This document shows positions 1 to 9,177 of a stretch of DNA of 64,000 nucleotides, one piece after another (the first letter of the stretch is position 1; every line of letters starts with the position of its first letter). Location: NCBI RefSeq assembly GCF_051900425.1, contig NZ_JBHZGK010000003.1, positions 62,001 through 126,000 on the forward strand, in the 5' to 3' direction. The notes beneath the pieces were generated by a model. That model did not search any database and was not told the DNA's origin. It was given only the letters and a program-made list of their open reading frames with translations. The stretch comes from Frateuria_A sp051900425. Lineage in GTDB: Bacteria; Pseudomonadota; Gammaproteobacteria; Xanthomonadales; Rhodanobacteraceae. The translations under genes and the position numbers were made by a program.

Positions 1-1
1 C

Positions 2-286
2 GCGATCGGCCCGAATGCGCGCGCCATCCTGCCGCTGGATGCGGAAGGCCGCCTGGGTCCACCCACCCCGCTGGTGCGCGAGGCCCATGCAGCCGGACTG
101 CAGGTGCATGCCTGGACCTTCCGTCCGGAAAACGTCTTCCTGCCGCGTGCGCTGTGGCGGGGCGACGATCCGGCCACGCGCCACCCGGAGGGCTCGGTCG
201 CGGAGATACGCGCGCACCTGGATGCCGGCATCGACGCCTTCTTTACCGATGATCCCGCGATGGGGCGGGCAGCAGTGGGTGAATGA
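2..286 (+). CDS. Glycerophosphodiester phosphodiesterase, C-terminal part (cut by the window edge)
   Basis: Only the last 94 codons are present; the frame is open from base 2. The visible part reads like the end of the TIM-barrel of GlpQ-type phosphodiesterases: a 'V(R)EAHAAGLQVHAWTFRPEN' strand-helix segment and a closing 'DAGIDAFFTDDPAMG' that matches the family's final 'GVDGifTDyPd' strand. Such enzymes split deacylated phospholipids into sn-glycerol 3-phosphate and an alcohol, usually in the periplasm when exported. The start and any signal peptide lie upstream of the window. No terminator is obvious after the stop. Confidence 0.8.
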   Translation, partial: AIGPNARAILPLDAEGRLGPPTPLVREAHAAGLQVHAWTFRPENVFLPRALWRGDDPATRHPEGSVAEIRAHLDAGIDAFFTDDPAMGRAAVGE

Positions 287-521
287 CGCGTCTACACCAA
301 TTGTTGAATTTTTGCTGTGGCCATCTTAAGGTTCGGTCAAACGAGCCCCGCTTCCCCACAAGCCTGTCTCGCCAGCACCGATCCCCCTATGCGGTCGCTG
401 GCTTCCCTCAGGCACCCCTTGTGAACCGTTTTTGGACGCGGATGGACGATCGTGCTCGTTGCCACGGGGCTATCGATGGCCTCAGTCCTTACATCCAAAA
501 CAGGTTTTGGGGAGTTATTGC

Positions 522-3500
522 ATGAACATGCAAGTTGCCAATCGCCCGGCGATCCGCCGGACGGCCCTAGCCATTGCCTTGAGCATGGGCTTCACCGGCC
601 TCGCTTTCGCGCAGGCGACCACCGGCAGCATCTTCGGTGATGCACCGGCCGCCCAGGGCGAAACCGTCCTGATCCAGAACAACACCGGCTTCTCGCGCGA
701 AGTCGCGGTCGACGCCTCCGGTCACTTCGTGGCCAACCAGCTGCCGCTGGGCGACTACACCGTCACCCTGCGCCAGAACGGCCAGGACGTCGATTCGCGC
801 AAGAACGTCACCCTGCGCGTGGGTGCCGGTACGCAGGTCTCGTTCGCTGCGGCGGGCGCGGCTGATGCCCAGAACCTGTCCGCCATCACCGTCAGCGCCA
901 ACGCCCTGCCGACGATCGACGTGACCGGCGTGGACTCGCGCACCGTCATCACCGCCGAGCAGCTGGCCAAGCTGCCGCTGGCGCGCAGCGCCGAAGCGAT
1001 CGCGCTGCTGGCCCCGGGCGTGGTGCAGGGCAGCTCCCTGTTCCAGAGCCCGCTGGGTGGCTCGGTGGTGTCCTTCGGCGGTTCCTCGGTCACCGAGAAC
1101 GCCTACTACATCAACGGCTTCAACACGACTGACCCGCTCAGCGGCTTCGGCGGCATCAGCCTGCCGTACGGCGCGATCGACCAGCAGGAAATCCTCAGCG
1201 GCGGTTACGGTGCGGCCTACGGTCGTTCGGACGGCGGCGTGATCAGCCAGGTCGGCAAGCGCGGCACCAACGAGTGGCACTTCGGTGGCCAGATCCAGTG
1301 GACCCCGAGCCAGCTCAAGGCCGACCCGAAGAACTGGCACTACGTCAATGCCGACGGCACCGACGGTGCGCTTCGCCAGTATCGCCAGGACAACAAGACC
1401 TGGGTGACCACGGTCGACGCCTACGTCGGCGGTCCGCTGATCAAGGACAAGCTGTTCATGTTCGCCGCGGTCGAGGCCGAGCGCGAGCAGGGCAAGTCCA
1501 CCGGCTCGAACGTTGCCCCGTTCACCGACCACTACCGCTACGACAACCCGAAGTGGTACGGCAAGCTGGACTGGAACATCAACGACAGCAACATCCTGGA
1601 AGTCACCGGTGCGTCCAGCAAGTCGTCGTATGAAGGCCGCTACAACAACTTCGATTACGACACGCTGACCGAAGGCGGCTTCAACAGCAACGACACCCAC
1701 ACCAAGAACGGCGCGGACATGTACTCCGCCAAGTTCACCAGCTACATCACCGACGACCTGACCGTGTCGGCGATGTACGGCAAGATGAAGGGCACCTGGT
1801 ACAGCAACACGCCGGACTACGATCCGACCAACCCGTACATCTTCGGTGCGCAGGACCAGAACCCGGCCCTGAACGGCGGCAGCCCGATCACCAACAACCA
1901 GACGGTGTCGACGATCAACCTGCCGGGCCACCGCTCGACCACCACCAACCTGCGCCTGGACGTCAGCTACCACATCGGCGATCACACGATCACCGCCGGT
2001 ATCGACAACCAGAAGCAGGCCAACATCGACGCGGGCACCAAGTTCCCCGACGCCGGCCTGGGCTACGCCTGGGAATACAACACCATGGACGGCGACGCGG
2101 ACACCTACATCGTCGGTGGTCCGGGCACGGCGCAGCCGGGTGCCGACTGGCGCAACTCGCCGTGGGTCGCCAACACCGGCTCGCAGCCGGGCGGCGAGTC
2201 GGGCTTCTACGTCGCCCAGTACCGCTACCATGACAACGCCTCGGTCCGCGTGGACCAGAAGGCCCAGTACATCGAGGACACCTGGCAGGTCAACGACCGC
2301 TGGCTGGTCAAGCTCGGCCTGCGCAACGACCAGTTCACCAACTACGGTGGCGGCGGCGACGCGTTCCTGCGTCTGACCACGCCGCAGTGGGCGCCGCGCG
2401 TGGGCTTCAGCTGGGACGTCAACGGCGACTCCAGCTTCAAGGTCTACGGTAATGCCGGCCGCTACTACCTGGCGCTGCCGACTTCCGTGGCCCTGCGTTC
2501 GGCCGGTACCTCGCTGTACACCCGCGTGTACTACACCTACACCGGCATCGACGCCAACGGCATCCCGACCGGCCTGACCCCGATCGACACCAGCCGTGGC
2601 GCCGGCGCTCCGCTGTCGGCCAACGGTGAGTACGGCTTCCCGCGCGATCCCAAGACCGCCGCGTCGACCAACCTCAAGTCCGAGTACCAGGACGAGTACA
2701 TCCTGGGCTTCGACAAGAAGCTGGGCGACTCGTGGGTTTGGGGCGCCAAGGGCACCTTCCGCAACCTGCGCAACGCCATCGACGATATCGGCGACAACGT
2801 CTCGATCATCGCCAAGATGAACGAGCTGGGCATCGACCCGGCCACCTACGACGCCAGCCAGATCCCGGCCAGCTTCCTGATCAACCCGGGCTCGACCTCG
2901 AACTTCCTGGTGCCCAAGCTGGGCGGCGGTTACTACGAGGTGCCGATGACCTGGCGTGGTGACTTCGGCTTCAACACCACGATGAAGCGCAAGTACTACG
3001 GCCTGAACCTGTACCTGGAGCATCCGTTCGACGGCAAGTGGTACGGCAAGATCGACTACCTGTTCTCGCGCAGCTACGGCAACAGCGAAGGCCAGGTCCG
3101 TACCGACATCGGTCAGAACGACGTGTCGGCCACGGTGGACTGGGACTACGCCGCGACCATGGACTACGCCAACGGCGCCCTGGCCAACGATCGTCGTCAC
3201 CAGATCAAGGCGTACGGCTCCTACCAGCTGACGCCTGAGGTGATGGTGTCGGGCAACCTGGCGATCCTGTCGGGCATGCCGCGTACCTGCCTCGGCTACT
3301 ACGGTGCAGACGAGACCAACCCGGGTCTGGGCTACGGTCCGTACTACCACTTCTGCAACGGTGTGCCGAGCTCGCCGGGCGACTCCCGCAATCCGTGGAC
3401 CTACAACCTGAGCCTGAGCGCCGAGTACCGCCCGGAGTGGGCGAACAAGCACCTCGCGTTCAACGTGATGGTCTACAACGTGTTCGACAGCCAGAAGACC

Positions 3501-3599
3501 ACGCAGGTCTACCCGATCTCGACGAGCGCCAGCTACAAGCGCCCGTACAGCTCGCAGACTCCGCGTTACGTCCGCTTCGGCGTGTCGTACGACTTCTGA
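522..3599 (+). CDS. TonB-dependent receptor, Oar-like, with N-terminal carboxypeptidase-regulatory-like domain
   Basis: A 1025-residue outer-membrane protein. I start at the ATG preceded by GGGGAG and followed by a clear signal peptide (basic 'RPAIRRTALA', hydrophobic core, cleavage after 'GLAFA'), not at the longer in-frame start at 432. Residues about 30-110 form a beta-sandwich of the carboxypeptidase-regulatory type ('TTGSIFGDAPAAQGETVLIQ', then 'LPLGDYTVTLR'). A plug domain follows ('RTVITAEQLAKLPL', 'YYINGFNTTDPLSGFGG'), then a long barrel ending in the typical 'VRFGVSYDF' with a C-terminal Phe. This layout is typical of Oar-type receptors in Xanthomonas relatives. I infer TonB-driven uptake; the ligand cannot be read from sequence. 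A strong terminator follows at once, so it is probably monocistronic. Confidence 0.9.
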   Translation: MNMQVANRPAIRRTALAIALSMGFTGLAFAQATTGSIFGDAPAAQGETVLIQNNTGFSREVAVDASGHFVANQLPLGDYTVTLRQNGQDVDSRKNVTLRVGAGTQVSFAAAGAADAQNLSAITVSANALPTIDVTGVDSRTVITAEQLAKLPLARSAEAIALLAPGVVQGSSLFQSPLGGSVVSFGGSSVTENAYYINGFNTTDPLSGFGGISLPYGAIDQQEILSGGYGAAYGRSDGGVISQVGKRGTNEWHFGGQIQWTPSQLKADPKNWHYVNADGTDGALRQYRQDNKTWVTTVDAYVGGPLIKDKLFMFAAVEAEREQGKSTGSNVAPFTDHYRYDNPKWYGKLDWNINDSNILEVTGASSKSSYEGRYNNFDYDTLTEGGFNSNDTHTKNGADMYSAKFTSYITDDLTVSAMYGKMKGTWYSNTPDYDPTNPYIFGAQDQNPALNGGSPITNNQTVSTINLPGHRSTTTNLRLDVSYHIGDHTITAGIDNQKQANIDAGTKFPDAGLGYAWEYNTMDGDADTYIVGGPGTAQPGADWRNSPWVANTGSQPGGESGFYVAQYRYHDNASVRVDQKAQYIEDTWQVNDRWLVKLGLRNDQFTNYGGGGDAFLRLTTPQWAPRVGFSWDVNGDSSFKVYGNAGRYYLALPTSVALRSAGTSLYTRVYYTYTGIDANGIPTGLTPIDTSRGAGAPLSANGEYGFPRDPKTAASTNLKSEYQDEYILGFDKKLGDSWVWGAKGTFRNLRNAIDDIGDNVSIIAKMNELGIDPATYDASQIPASFLINPGSTSNFLVPKLGGGYYEVPMTWRGDFGFNTTMKRKYYGLNLYLEHPFDGKWYGKIDYLFSRSYGNSEGQVRTDIGQNDVSATVDWDYAATMDYANGALANDRRHQIKAYGSYQLTPEVMVSGNLAILSGMPRTCLGYYGADETNPGLGYGPYYHFCNGVPSSPGDSRNPWTYNLSLSAEYRPEWANKHLAFNVMVYNVFDSQKTTQVYPISTSASYKRPYSSQTPRYVRFGVSYDF

Positions 3600-3644
3600 G
3601 GTCGTAAGTAACATCCGGACTGTCCGCAGTCCGTAGCACCACCG

Positions 3645-3675
3645 GGGCCGCAGGTTTACCTGCGGCCCTTTTTTT
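3645..3675 (+). terminator. Rho-independent terminator of the TonB-dependent receptor gene
   Basis: A perfect 10-bp stem (3645-3654 with 3659-3668), loop TTTA, then seven T. It is the clearest intrinsic terminator in the window and lies 46 bases after the receptor's stop codon. Confidence 0.95.
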
Positions 3676-3766
3676 CGTGCGTCAGCGCCTTGGCCGCCGG
3701 ACCCGTGCCCGCGCGGTAGGATGCGTGCCTGGACCGCATTTGGGGACGGCGTTCGCCGCGAGCGTC

Positions 3767-5059
3767 ATGCACGTGCAGGAACTGATCATCACCTGGGCCA
3801 CGCCGGTGTTCTTTGCTCTGATCGGCCTGGAACTGCTGGTGGCACGCTGGCGCGGCCACTCGGCCTACGGCACCAGTGACGCGATCAGCAGCATCGGCCT
3901 GGGGGTGATCTCGCAGGTCGTGGGGGTGTTCGGCAAGCTGCTCTCGATCGGCATCTATGCCTGGGTGGCGACGCACGTCGCGCCGTTCAGCCTGCCCGCC
4001 GACAGCATCGTGGTCTGGGTGGTTGCACTACTCGCCTACGACTTCCTCTACTACTGGCTGCACCGCGCCGGCCACGAGGTGAACATCCTCTGGGCCGCGC
4101 ACGTGGTGCACCACCAGAGCGAGCACTACAACCTCTCCACCGCGCTGCGCCAGACCGGCAGCGGCGTGCTGCTGGGCTGGCTGTTCTACCTGCCGATGGC
4201 GCTGGCCGGCATTCCGACGGAAGTGTTCGCGGTAGTGGCCCTGATCGATCTGCTCTACCAGTTCTGGGTGCATACCGAGCAGGTCGGCCGGCTGGGCTGG
4301 TTCGACCGGGTGTTCTGTTCACCGTCCAATCACCGGGCGCATCACGCGGTCAATGACCGCTACCTGGACCGCAACTACGGCGGCATCCTGATCGTCTGGG
4401 ACCGCCTGTTCGGCACCTTTGTCGAAGAGGACGACGCCGATCCGCCGGTGTACGGCACCCGCGCCCCGCTGCGCAGCTGGAACCCGCTGTGGGCCAACGC
4501 CGAGGTCTACTGGGCCGCGGCGCTGGACGCGTGGCACGCGCGCCGCTGGCGCGACAAGCTGCGGGTCTGGCTCAAGCCGCCGGGCTGGCGGCCGGCGGAC
4601 GTGGCGGCGCGCTTTCCCAAGCCGGCCTTCGACATCCACCGCGAGCGCTTCGGCCCGCCGATGTCGCGCGCGCGCACCCTCTACTGCCTGCTGCAGTTCG
4701 CGCTGCTGCTGGGCATGGCCACTCACTTCCTCGCCCTCAGCGCCACCGCAAGCCTGCCGACGCTGCTGGCTTACGCGGCCTACCTGGTCGGCAGCCTCAC
4801 CGTGCTCGGTGCGCTGATGGAGGGACGGCGCGCGGCGTACTGGTTCGAGGCGCTCCGCGTGCTCGCCACCGCGTTGTTGCCATGGGCGACCGGCCGCTGG
4901 TTCGGCGTGGTCCAGCTCGATCCCCGCGGCGGGGCCGCGATGCTGGTCGTGTTCGGCCTTGCCGCGCTGGCGTTGCCCTGGGCCGCGCCGGCCCGCCCGT
5001 CGGCCGCGGTGCCGGGGGTCAGCGCGAAAGGCCATACGGCTGGCACCACGGGCCACTGA
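3767..5059 (+). CDS. Sterol desaturase / fatty acid hydroxylase superfamily membrane protein
   Basis: About 430 residues. The di-iron histidine clusters of this superfamily are all visible: 'HRAGHE', then 'HVVHHQSEHYN', then 'NHRAHHAVN' with 'HTEQ' before it. Several hydrophobic segments surround them. A C-terminal extension of about 130 residues carries further membrane helices and is common in bacterial members. Such proteins use O2 at a di-iron centre to hydroxylate or desaturate lipids; the substrate here is unknown. I chose the ATG at 3767 because it opens a hydrophobic helix ('ELIITWATPVFFALIGLELL') and the longer frame upstream is Arg-rich without homology. It follows the receptor's terminator, so it has its own promoter. 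Confidence 0.85.
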   Translation: MHVQELIITWATPVFFALIGLELLVARWRGHSAYGTSDAISSIGLGVISQVVGVFGKLLSIGIYAWVATHVAPFSLPADSIVVWVVALLAYDFLYYWLHRAGHEVNILWAAHVVHHQSEHYNLSTALRQTGSGVLLGWLFYLPMALAGIPTEVFAVVALIDLLYQFWVHTEQVGRLGWFDRVFCSPSNHRAHHAVNDRYLDRNYGGILIVWDRLFGTFVEEDDADPPVYGTRAPLRSWNPLWANAEVYWAAALDAWHARRWRDKLRVWLKPPGWRPADVAARFPKPAFDIHRERFGPPMSRARTLYCLLQFALLLGMATHFLALSATASLPTLLAYAAYLVGSLTVLGALMEGRRAAYWFEALRVLATALLPWATGRWFGVVQLDPRGGAAMLVVFGLAALALPWAAPARPSAAVPGVSAKGHTAGTTGH

Positions 5060-5109
5060 AGTCAGCCGTGGCGGCAACCTCGGATACCGCCCGTTCGGGA
5101 TCCTCTCTC

Positions 5110-5165
5110 GGAGCGCACCGTGTGCGCGACCGCGTGGCATGGTGGTCGCGCACAGGGCGGGCTCC
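5110..5165. repeat. Palindromic intergenic repeat, family P (degenerate copy)
   Basis: Imperfect inverted repeat: the arm at 5110-5131 pairs with 5144-5165. The core 'GTGCGCGACC' / 'GGTCGCGCAC' is shared with the better copies at 26467, 41391 and 46993. The whole 306-base gap 5060-5365 between two codirectional genes holds only this palindrome and a possible promoter. Confidence 0.75.
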
Positions 5166-5307
5166 GACAGGGGAGCCGAAAGCCAACGGAGTCCTCCGAA
5201 TTCCCTTGCAAGGTCGCCGTGACGTTGCGGCCTCGCCGGAATGGCGCCGCCCACGCGCCCGGTGCGCTTCCGGAACGGCCCGACGGACGCCACCACCCAA
5301 CCACGGG

Positions 5308-5338
5308 TTGCAGCCACTTGCAAGCTCCACGTTATGAT
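5308..5338 (+). promoter_or_regulatory. Possible sigma70 promoter for the permease gene
   Basis: TTGCAG at 5308-5313 and TATGAT at 5333-5338 are separated by 19 bp, somewhat long. The -10 is good, the -35 moderate. Transcription would start near 5345, giving a leader of about 20 bases. Confidence 0.3.
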
Positions 5339-5365
5339 CGGGGCTTGTTTTCAAGGGGATACCCG

Positions 5366-6919
5366 ATGGGATTTCTTGCCAGGTTGGTACGCCGCAAGTC
5401 GGTCCAACAACTGCAGTCCGACGCCGGTGGGTCGAAGGATTTCCGCCGCACCATGGGCGTGTGGCAGCTCACCGCCATTGGCGTCGGTGCCATCGTCGGC
5501 GTCGGCGTGTTCGTGCTGGCGCCCAATGAAGCGGCGCTCAATGCCGGTCCCGCCATCATCCTGAGCTTCCTGGTCGCCGGCATCGGCAGTGCCTGCGCCG
5601 CGCTGGCCTACGCCGAGTTCGCCGGGATGATCCCGGTCACCGGCAGCGCCTATACCTACGGCTATGCCGTGCTGGGCGAGTTGCCGGCCTGGATCATCGG
5701 CTGGGACCTGCTGGTCGAGTACGCGCTGATCGTGGGCGTCGTGGCGGCCGGCACATCCAATTACCTGCAATCGCTGATCACGCAGGTCACCGGGCTGCAC
5801 CTGCCGGTGTGGCTGCAGGGCGCCTACGATCCGGCGGAGCCCGGCAGCGGCAAGGTGGTCAACCTGATCGCGGTCATCGTGGCGCTGGGCATTGCCTGGA
5901 TCCAGGTCATGCGCACGGAAATCGGCGCGCGCTTCAACACCGTTGTGGTGACCATGAAGGTGATCGGCGTGGGCGTGGTCATCGTGGTCGGCGCGTTTTT
6001 CGTGCATGCGTCGAACTGGACGCCCTTCATCCCGGACCTGATCCACGACCCGGCCGCGTCCGGTGGCACCCGCTACGGCTGGGACGGCGTGCTCGCCGCG
6101 GCCAGCATCGTGTTCTTCGCGGTGTTCGGCTACGACACGCTGACCACCGCTGCCGAAGAGTCGAAGAACCCGCAGCGCGACCTGCCGCTGGCGGTGGTCG
6201 CGTCGCTGGGCATCTCGATGGTGATGTACCTGGCGATCTCGCTGATCCTGACCGGCATGGTGCCCTACAACGGCTGCGTCGACCCGACGCAGGCGGCCGG
6301 CCAGTGCACCACCGGGATGATCCTTGCCAGCCAGGCGCCGGTCAGCGCCGTGTTCGAGGCGCGCGGCCTGCACTGGGTCAGCGGCATCATCGACCTGGCC
6401 GCCGTGTGCGGCATCGCCAGCGTGGTGTTCGCCTTCATGCTGGGTGCCGCTCGCATCTGGTTCGCGCTGGCACGCGACGGCCTGCTGCCGCGCTGGTTCG
6501 CCAAGGTGCACCCGACCTACGGAACGCCGTACCGCCCGACCCTGCTGCTGGGCATCTTCACCGCGCTGGCCGCGGGACTGTTGCCGATCCGCGAGCTGGC
6601 CGAGCTGGTGAACATCGGCACGCTGTCGGCATTCATCGTGATCTGCGCCTCGGTGCTGATCCTGCGCATCACCCAGCCGAACCTCGAGCGTCGCTTCCGT
6701 ACGCCGGCGCTCTGGCTGCTGGCGCCGCTGGGCATCGTGTTCTCGCTGTTCCTGATCATCGGATGGCCATGGGTCACCGAAGGCCACTTCCACATGATCG
6801 GTGGCCTGGACATGGTCACCATCTGGCGTTTCCTGATCTGGATGGGCATCGGCCTGGCGATCTACTTCGGCTACGGCATCCGCCACAGCCAGCTGGGGCG
6901 CGAGAAGGCCAGCGGCTGA
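5366..6919 (+). CDS. APC-family amino acid permease (YfnA / cationic amino acid transporter type)
   Basis: 517 residues with about 12-14 hydrophobic segments. The N-terminus holds 'WQLTAIGVGAIVGVGVFVL', the unwound first helix of APC transporters, and 'YAEFAGMIPVTGSAYTYGYAVLGELPAWIIGWDLLVEY', a hallmark of the cationic amino acid transporter branch. The ATG at 5366 sits 7 bases after AAGGGGA and starts the typical 'MGFLARLVRRKSV' cytoplasmic leader; the upstream extension runs through the repeat. It probably imports amino acids with a proton. The two peptidase genes downstream would fit a role in peptide-derived amino acid use, but a hairpin lies between and cotranscription is not shown. Confidence 0.9.
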   Translation: MGFLARLVRRKSVQQLQSDAGGSKDFRRTMGVWQLTAIGVGAIVGVGVFVLAPNEAALNAGPAIILSFLVAGIGSACAALAYAEFAGMIPVTGSAYTYGYAVLGELPAWIIGWDLLVEYALIVGVVAAGTSNYLQSLITQVTGLHLPVWLQGAYDPAEPGSGKVVNLIAVIVALGIAWIQVMRTEIGARFNTVVVTMKVIGVGVVIVVGAFFVHASNWTPFIPDLIHDPAASGGTRYGWDGVLAAASIVFFAVFGYDTLTTAAEESKNPQRDLPLAVVASLGISMVMYLAISLILTGMVPYNGCVDPTQAAGQCTTGMILASQAPVSAVFEARGLHWVSGIIDLAAVCGIASVVFAFMLGAARIWFALARDGLLPRWFAKVHPTYGTPYRPTLLLGIFTALAAGLLPIRELAELVNIGTLSAFIVICASVLILRITQPNLERRFRTPALWLLAPLGIVFSLFLIIGWPWVTEGHFHMIGGLDMVTIWRFLIWMGIGLAIYFGYGIRHSQLGREKASG

Positions 6920-6943
6920 CACGCCGCCCACCTCGATCAAAGC

Positions 6944-6973
6944 CGAAGGCCTCCGCGAAAGCGGGGGCCTTCG
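6944..6973 (+). terminator. Stem-loop after the permease gene, terminator-like
   Basis: A 13-bp stem (6944-6956 with 6961-6973, one G-T pair) closed by a GAAA tetraloop, 25 bases after the stop. No T-run follows, so it may stabilise the 3' end or act with Rho rather than as an intrinsic terminator. Confidence 0.6.
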
Positions 6974-7163
6974 CACGAGTGGGGTACGCCGCCGCACCCT
7001 CGTATGCCGAGGGCGGCTCCGCCGTGACCTCTGGCAGGGGGGAGGGGCGTGACCTTCGTCCTACCATCGGATGACTGTCATGTCGGCTATCGGATGTTGC
7101 CGGACCGCCTGGCAGGTGATGGCGCGACGTGCGCGCCGCCGGTGTTTGCCAGGGGATGCGAGA

Positions 7164-9062
7164 GTGAAAGACGTTCGTTCGAAGTTGCTGGTGGTCGCGC
7201 TGGGCGCGGCCTTCTCGATGGGTGCGCAGGCCGGCCACGTGCCGGCCCAGGACGTGCCCTATCCGGGCATGCTGACGCTCAAGGTGGACCTCACCGACGC
7301 GCCAAAGAAGATCTTCCGCGTGCACGAGACCATCCCGGCCAAGCCGGGCGCGTTCACGCTTTACTACCCGCAGTGGATTCCCGGCGAGCACTCGCCCTCG
7401 GGCCCGATCGACAACCTTGCCGGCCTGGTCATCACCGCCAACGGCAAGCGCGTGCCGTGGCGCCGCGACCTGCGCGACATGTACACGCTGCACATGACCG
7501 TGCCCGAGGGCGTCAGCGCGCTGCAGCTCGAGTTCCAGTTCCTCTCGCCGGGCGAGGGCGGCATGTTCGGCGCCAGCGCCTCGTCCACGCCCAGCCTGGT
7601 GGACGTGGAATTCAACCAGGTCGCCTTCTACCCGGCCGGTTACTACACGCGGCAGATCCAGATCCAGCCGACCGTGACGTTGCCTGCCGGCTGGCAATTC
7701 GCCACCGCCATGGAAGTGCAGGCGCGCGACGGCGCGAGCACCACCTTCAAGCCGATCAGCTTCAACAACTTCGTCGACTCGCCGCTGATCGCCGGCGAGC
7801 ACTTCAACCGCGTGGATCTCAACCCGAAGGGCAACGTGCCGGTCCATCTGAATGTCGTCGCCGACGAGGCCGACCAGGTGAAGCTGACCGACGCACAGCT
7901 CCAGCAGCACCGCAACCTGGTCGACCAGGCCGGGAAACTGTTTGGCGCACACCACTACGGGCACTACGACTTCCTGCTCACGCTGTCCGACCATACCGGC
8001 CACTTCGGCCTGGAGCACCACCAGTCAAGCGACGACCGCCTGCCGGCCGACATGCTGACGGACGACAGCTCCTACACGCTGATGGCCAGCCTGATGCCGC
8101 ACGAGTACGTGCATTCCTGGTGCGGCAAGTTCCGCCGCCCCGCCAAGCTGTGGGCGCCGGACTTCAACACCGTCGAGGAAGACGACCTGCTGTGGGTCTA
8201 CGAAGGCCTGACCGACTACTGGGCCGGCGTGCTGACCACCCGCTCGGGCATGTGGACGGCCGAGCAGTACCGCGACTCGATGGCGGACATCGCCGCGGCC
8301 ATGTCCGCGCGCACCGGCCGCGCCTGGCGCTCGCTGCAGGACACCGCCGACGCCGCGCCGCTGACCTATTACGGCGGCGGTGGCTGGGGCAACTACCGCC
8401 GCGGTACCGACTTCTATCCGGAAGGCCAGTTGCTGTGGCTGGACGTGGACACGCAGATCCGCGAGCTGTCCCATGGCAAGCATTCGCTGGACGACTTCGC
8501 CCGAGCGTTCTTCGGCATGGACGACGGCAGCTATGTCACGAAGACCTACACCTTCGAAGACGTGGTCGACACGCTGAACCAGGTGCAGCCGTACGACTGG
8601 AAGACCTTCCTGCGCACGCGTCTGGATTACACCGGCGCTGAGCTGCCCGAGCACGGCATCGAGCGCGGCGGCTGGAAACTGGTCTACACCGACACGCCCA
8701 ACGCACAGACCAAGGCAGCCGAGTCGCTGCGCCACAACGTCAACCTGGCCTACTCGCTGGGCCTGTCCGCGTCCAAGAGCGGCAACATCTACGACGTGCA
8801 GTGGGACGGTCCGGCGTTCAAGGCCGGCCTGGTGCCAGGCCTGGACATCGTCGCGGTCAACGGCAAGGACTATTCGCCCGAGGCGCTGAAGGATGCCGTC
8901 TCCGCCGCGAAGACCAGCAAGGCGCCGGTCGAGCTGCTGGTCAAGAACGTGGACGTCTATACCACCGTCAAGGTGGACTACCACGGTGGCCTGAAATACC
9001 CGCACCTGGTCCGCGCCGGCGGCAAGGACCTGCTGACCGTGATCACCACCCCGCGCAAGTAA
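7164..9062 (+). CDS. M61-family metallopeptidase with C-terminal PDZ domain (first of a tandem pair)
   Basis: 632 residues from a GTG start with AGGGGA seven bases upstream. This start opens a signal peptide ('SKLLVVALGAAFSMGAQA'); the longer frame from 7071 adds an Arg-rich stretch with no role. The zinc motif HEYVH lies at residues 313-317, followed by W, as in glycyl aminopeptidases ('HExxHxW'). The third ligand is probably the Glu in 'LLWVYEGLTDYW'. A PDZ domain covers roughly the last 110 residues ('WDGPAFKAGLVPGLDIVAVNG'). The predicted product is a periplasmic peptidase. The next gene is a close paralogue of the same length. Confidence 0.9.
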   Translation: MKDVRSKLLVVALGAAFSMGAQAGHVPAQDVPYPGMLTLKVDLTDAPKKIFRVHETIPAKPGAFTLYYPQWIPGEHSPSGPIDNLAGLVITANGKRVPWRRDLRDMYTLHMTVPEGVSALQLEFQFLSPGEGGMFGASASSTPSLVDVEFNQVAFYPAGYYTRQIQIQPTVTLPAGWQFATAMEVQARDGASTTFKPISFNNFVDSPLIAGEHFNRVDLNPKGNVPVHLNVVADEADQVKLTDAQLQQHRNLVDQAGKLFGAHHYGHYDFLLTLSDHTGHFGLEHHQSSDDRLPADMLTDDSSYTLMASLMPHEYVHSWCGKFRRPAKLWAPDFNTVEEDDLLWVYEGLTDYWAGVLTTRSGMWTAEQYRDSMADIAAAMSARTGRAWRSLQDTADAAPLTYYGGGGWGNYRRGTDFYPEGQLLWLDVDTQIRELSHGKHSLDDFARAFFGMDDGSYVTKTYTFEDVVDTLNQVQPYDWKTFLRTRLDYTGAELPEHGIERGGWKLVYTDTPNAQTKAAESLRHNVNLAYSLGLSASKSGNIYDVQWDGPAFKAGLVPGLDIVAVNGKDYSPEALKDAVSAAKTSKAPVELLVKNVDVYTTVKVDYHGGLKYPHLVRAGGKDLLTVITTPRK

Positions 9063-9069
9063 TTGCAGA

Positions 9070-9123
9070 GCCGTTCACCCTGAGCCTGGCGAAGCGAAGT
9101 CGAAGGGCAGCCTTCGACTCCGG
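9070..9123. repeat. Intergenic repeat of the 'ACCCTGAGCCTG(G)CGAAG' type
   Basis: Contains 'TTCACCCTGAGCCTGGCGAA' and a hairpin 9099-9106 with 9111-9118 (8 bp, loop GCAG). Sequences of this type are scattered between genes in many proteobacteria. Here it separates the two M61 genes. Confidence 0.6.
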
Positions 9124-9177
9124 CCCCACGCTCCGGACGAACGGCATTTGAGGCACCACCACCGGAGAGCCCCTTCC

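Noticed and set aside
567..3614. A 1015-codon open frame antisense to the TonB-dependent receptor
   Set aside because: High GC and strong third-position bias keep the antisense frame open. The product is Val/Arg/Gly/His-rich without any domain, while the sense frame has a signal peptide, plug and barrel.
3767..5059. Carotenoid hydroxylase as a specific assignment for the sterol-desaturase-like protein
   Set aside because: The histidine pattern is shared by the whole superfamily and no carotenoid genes are nearby.
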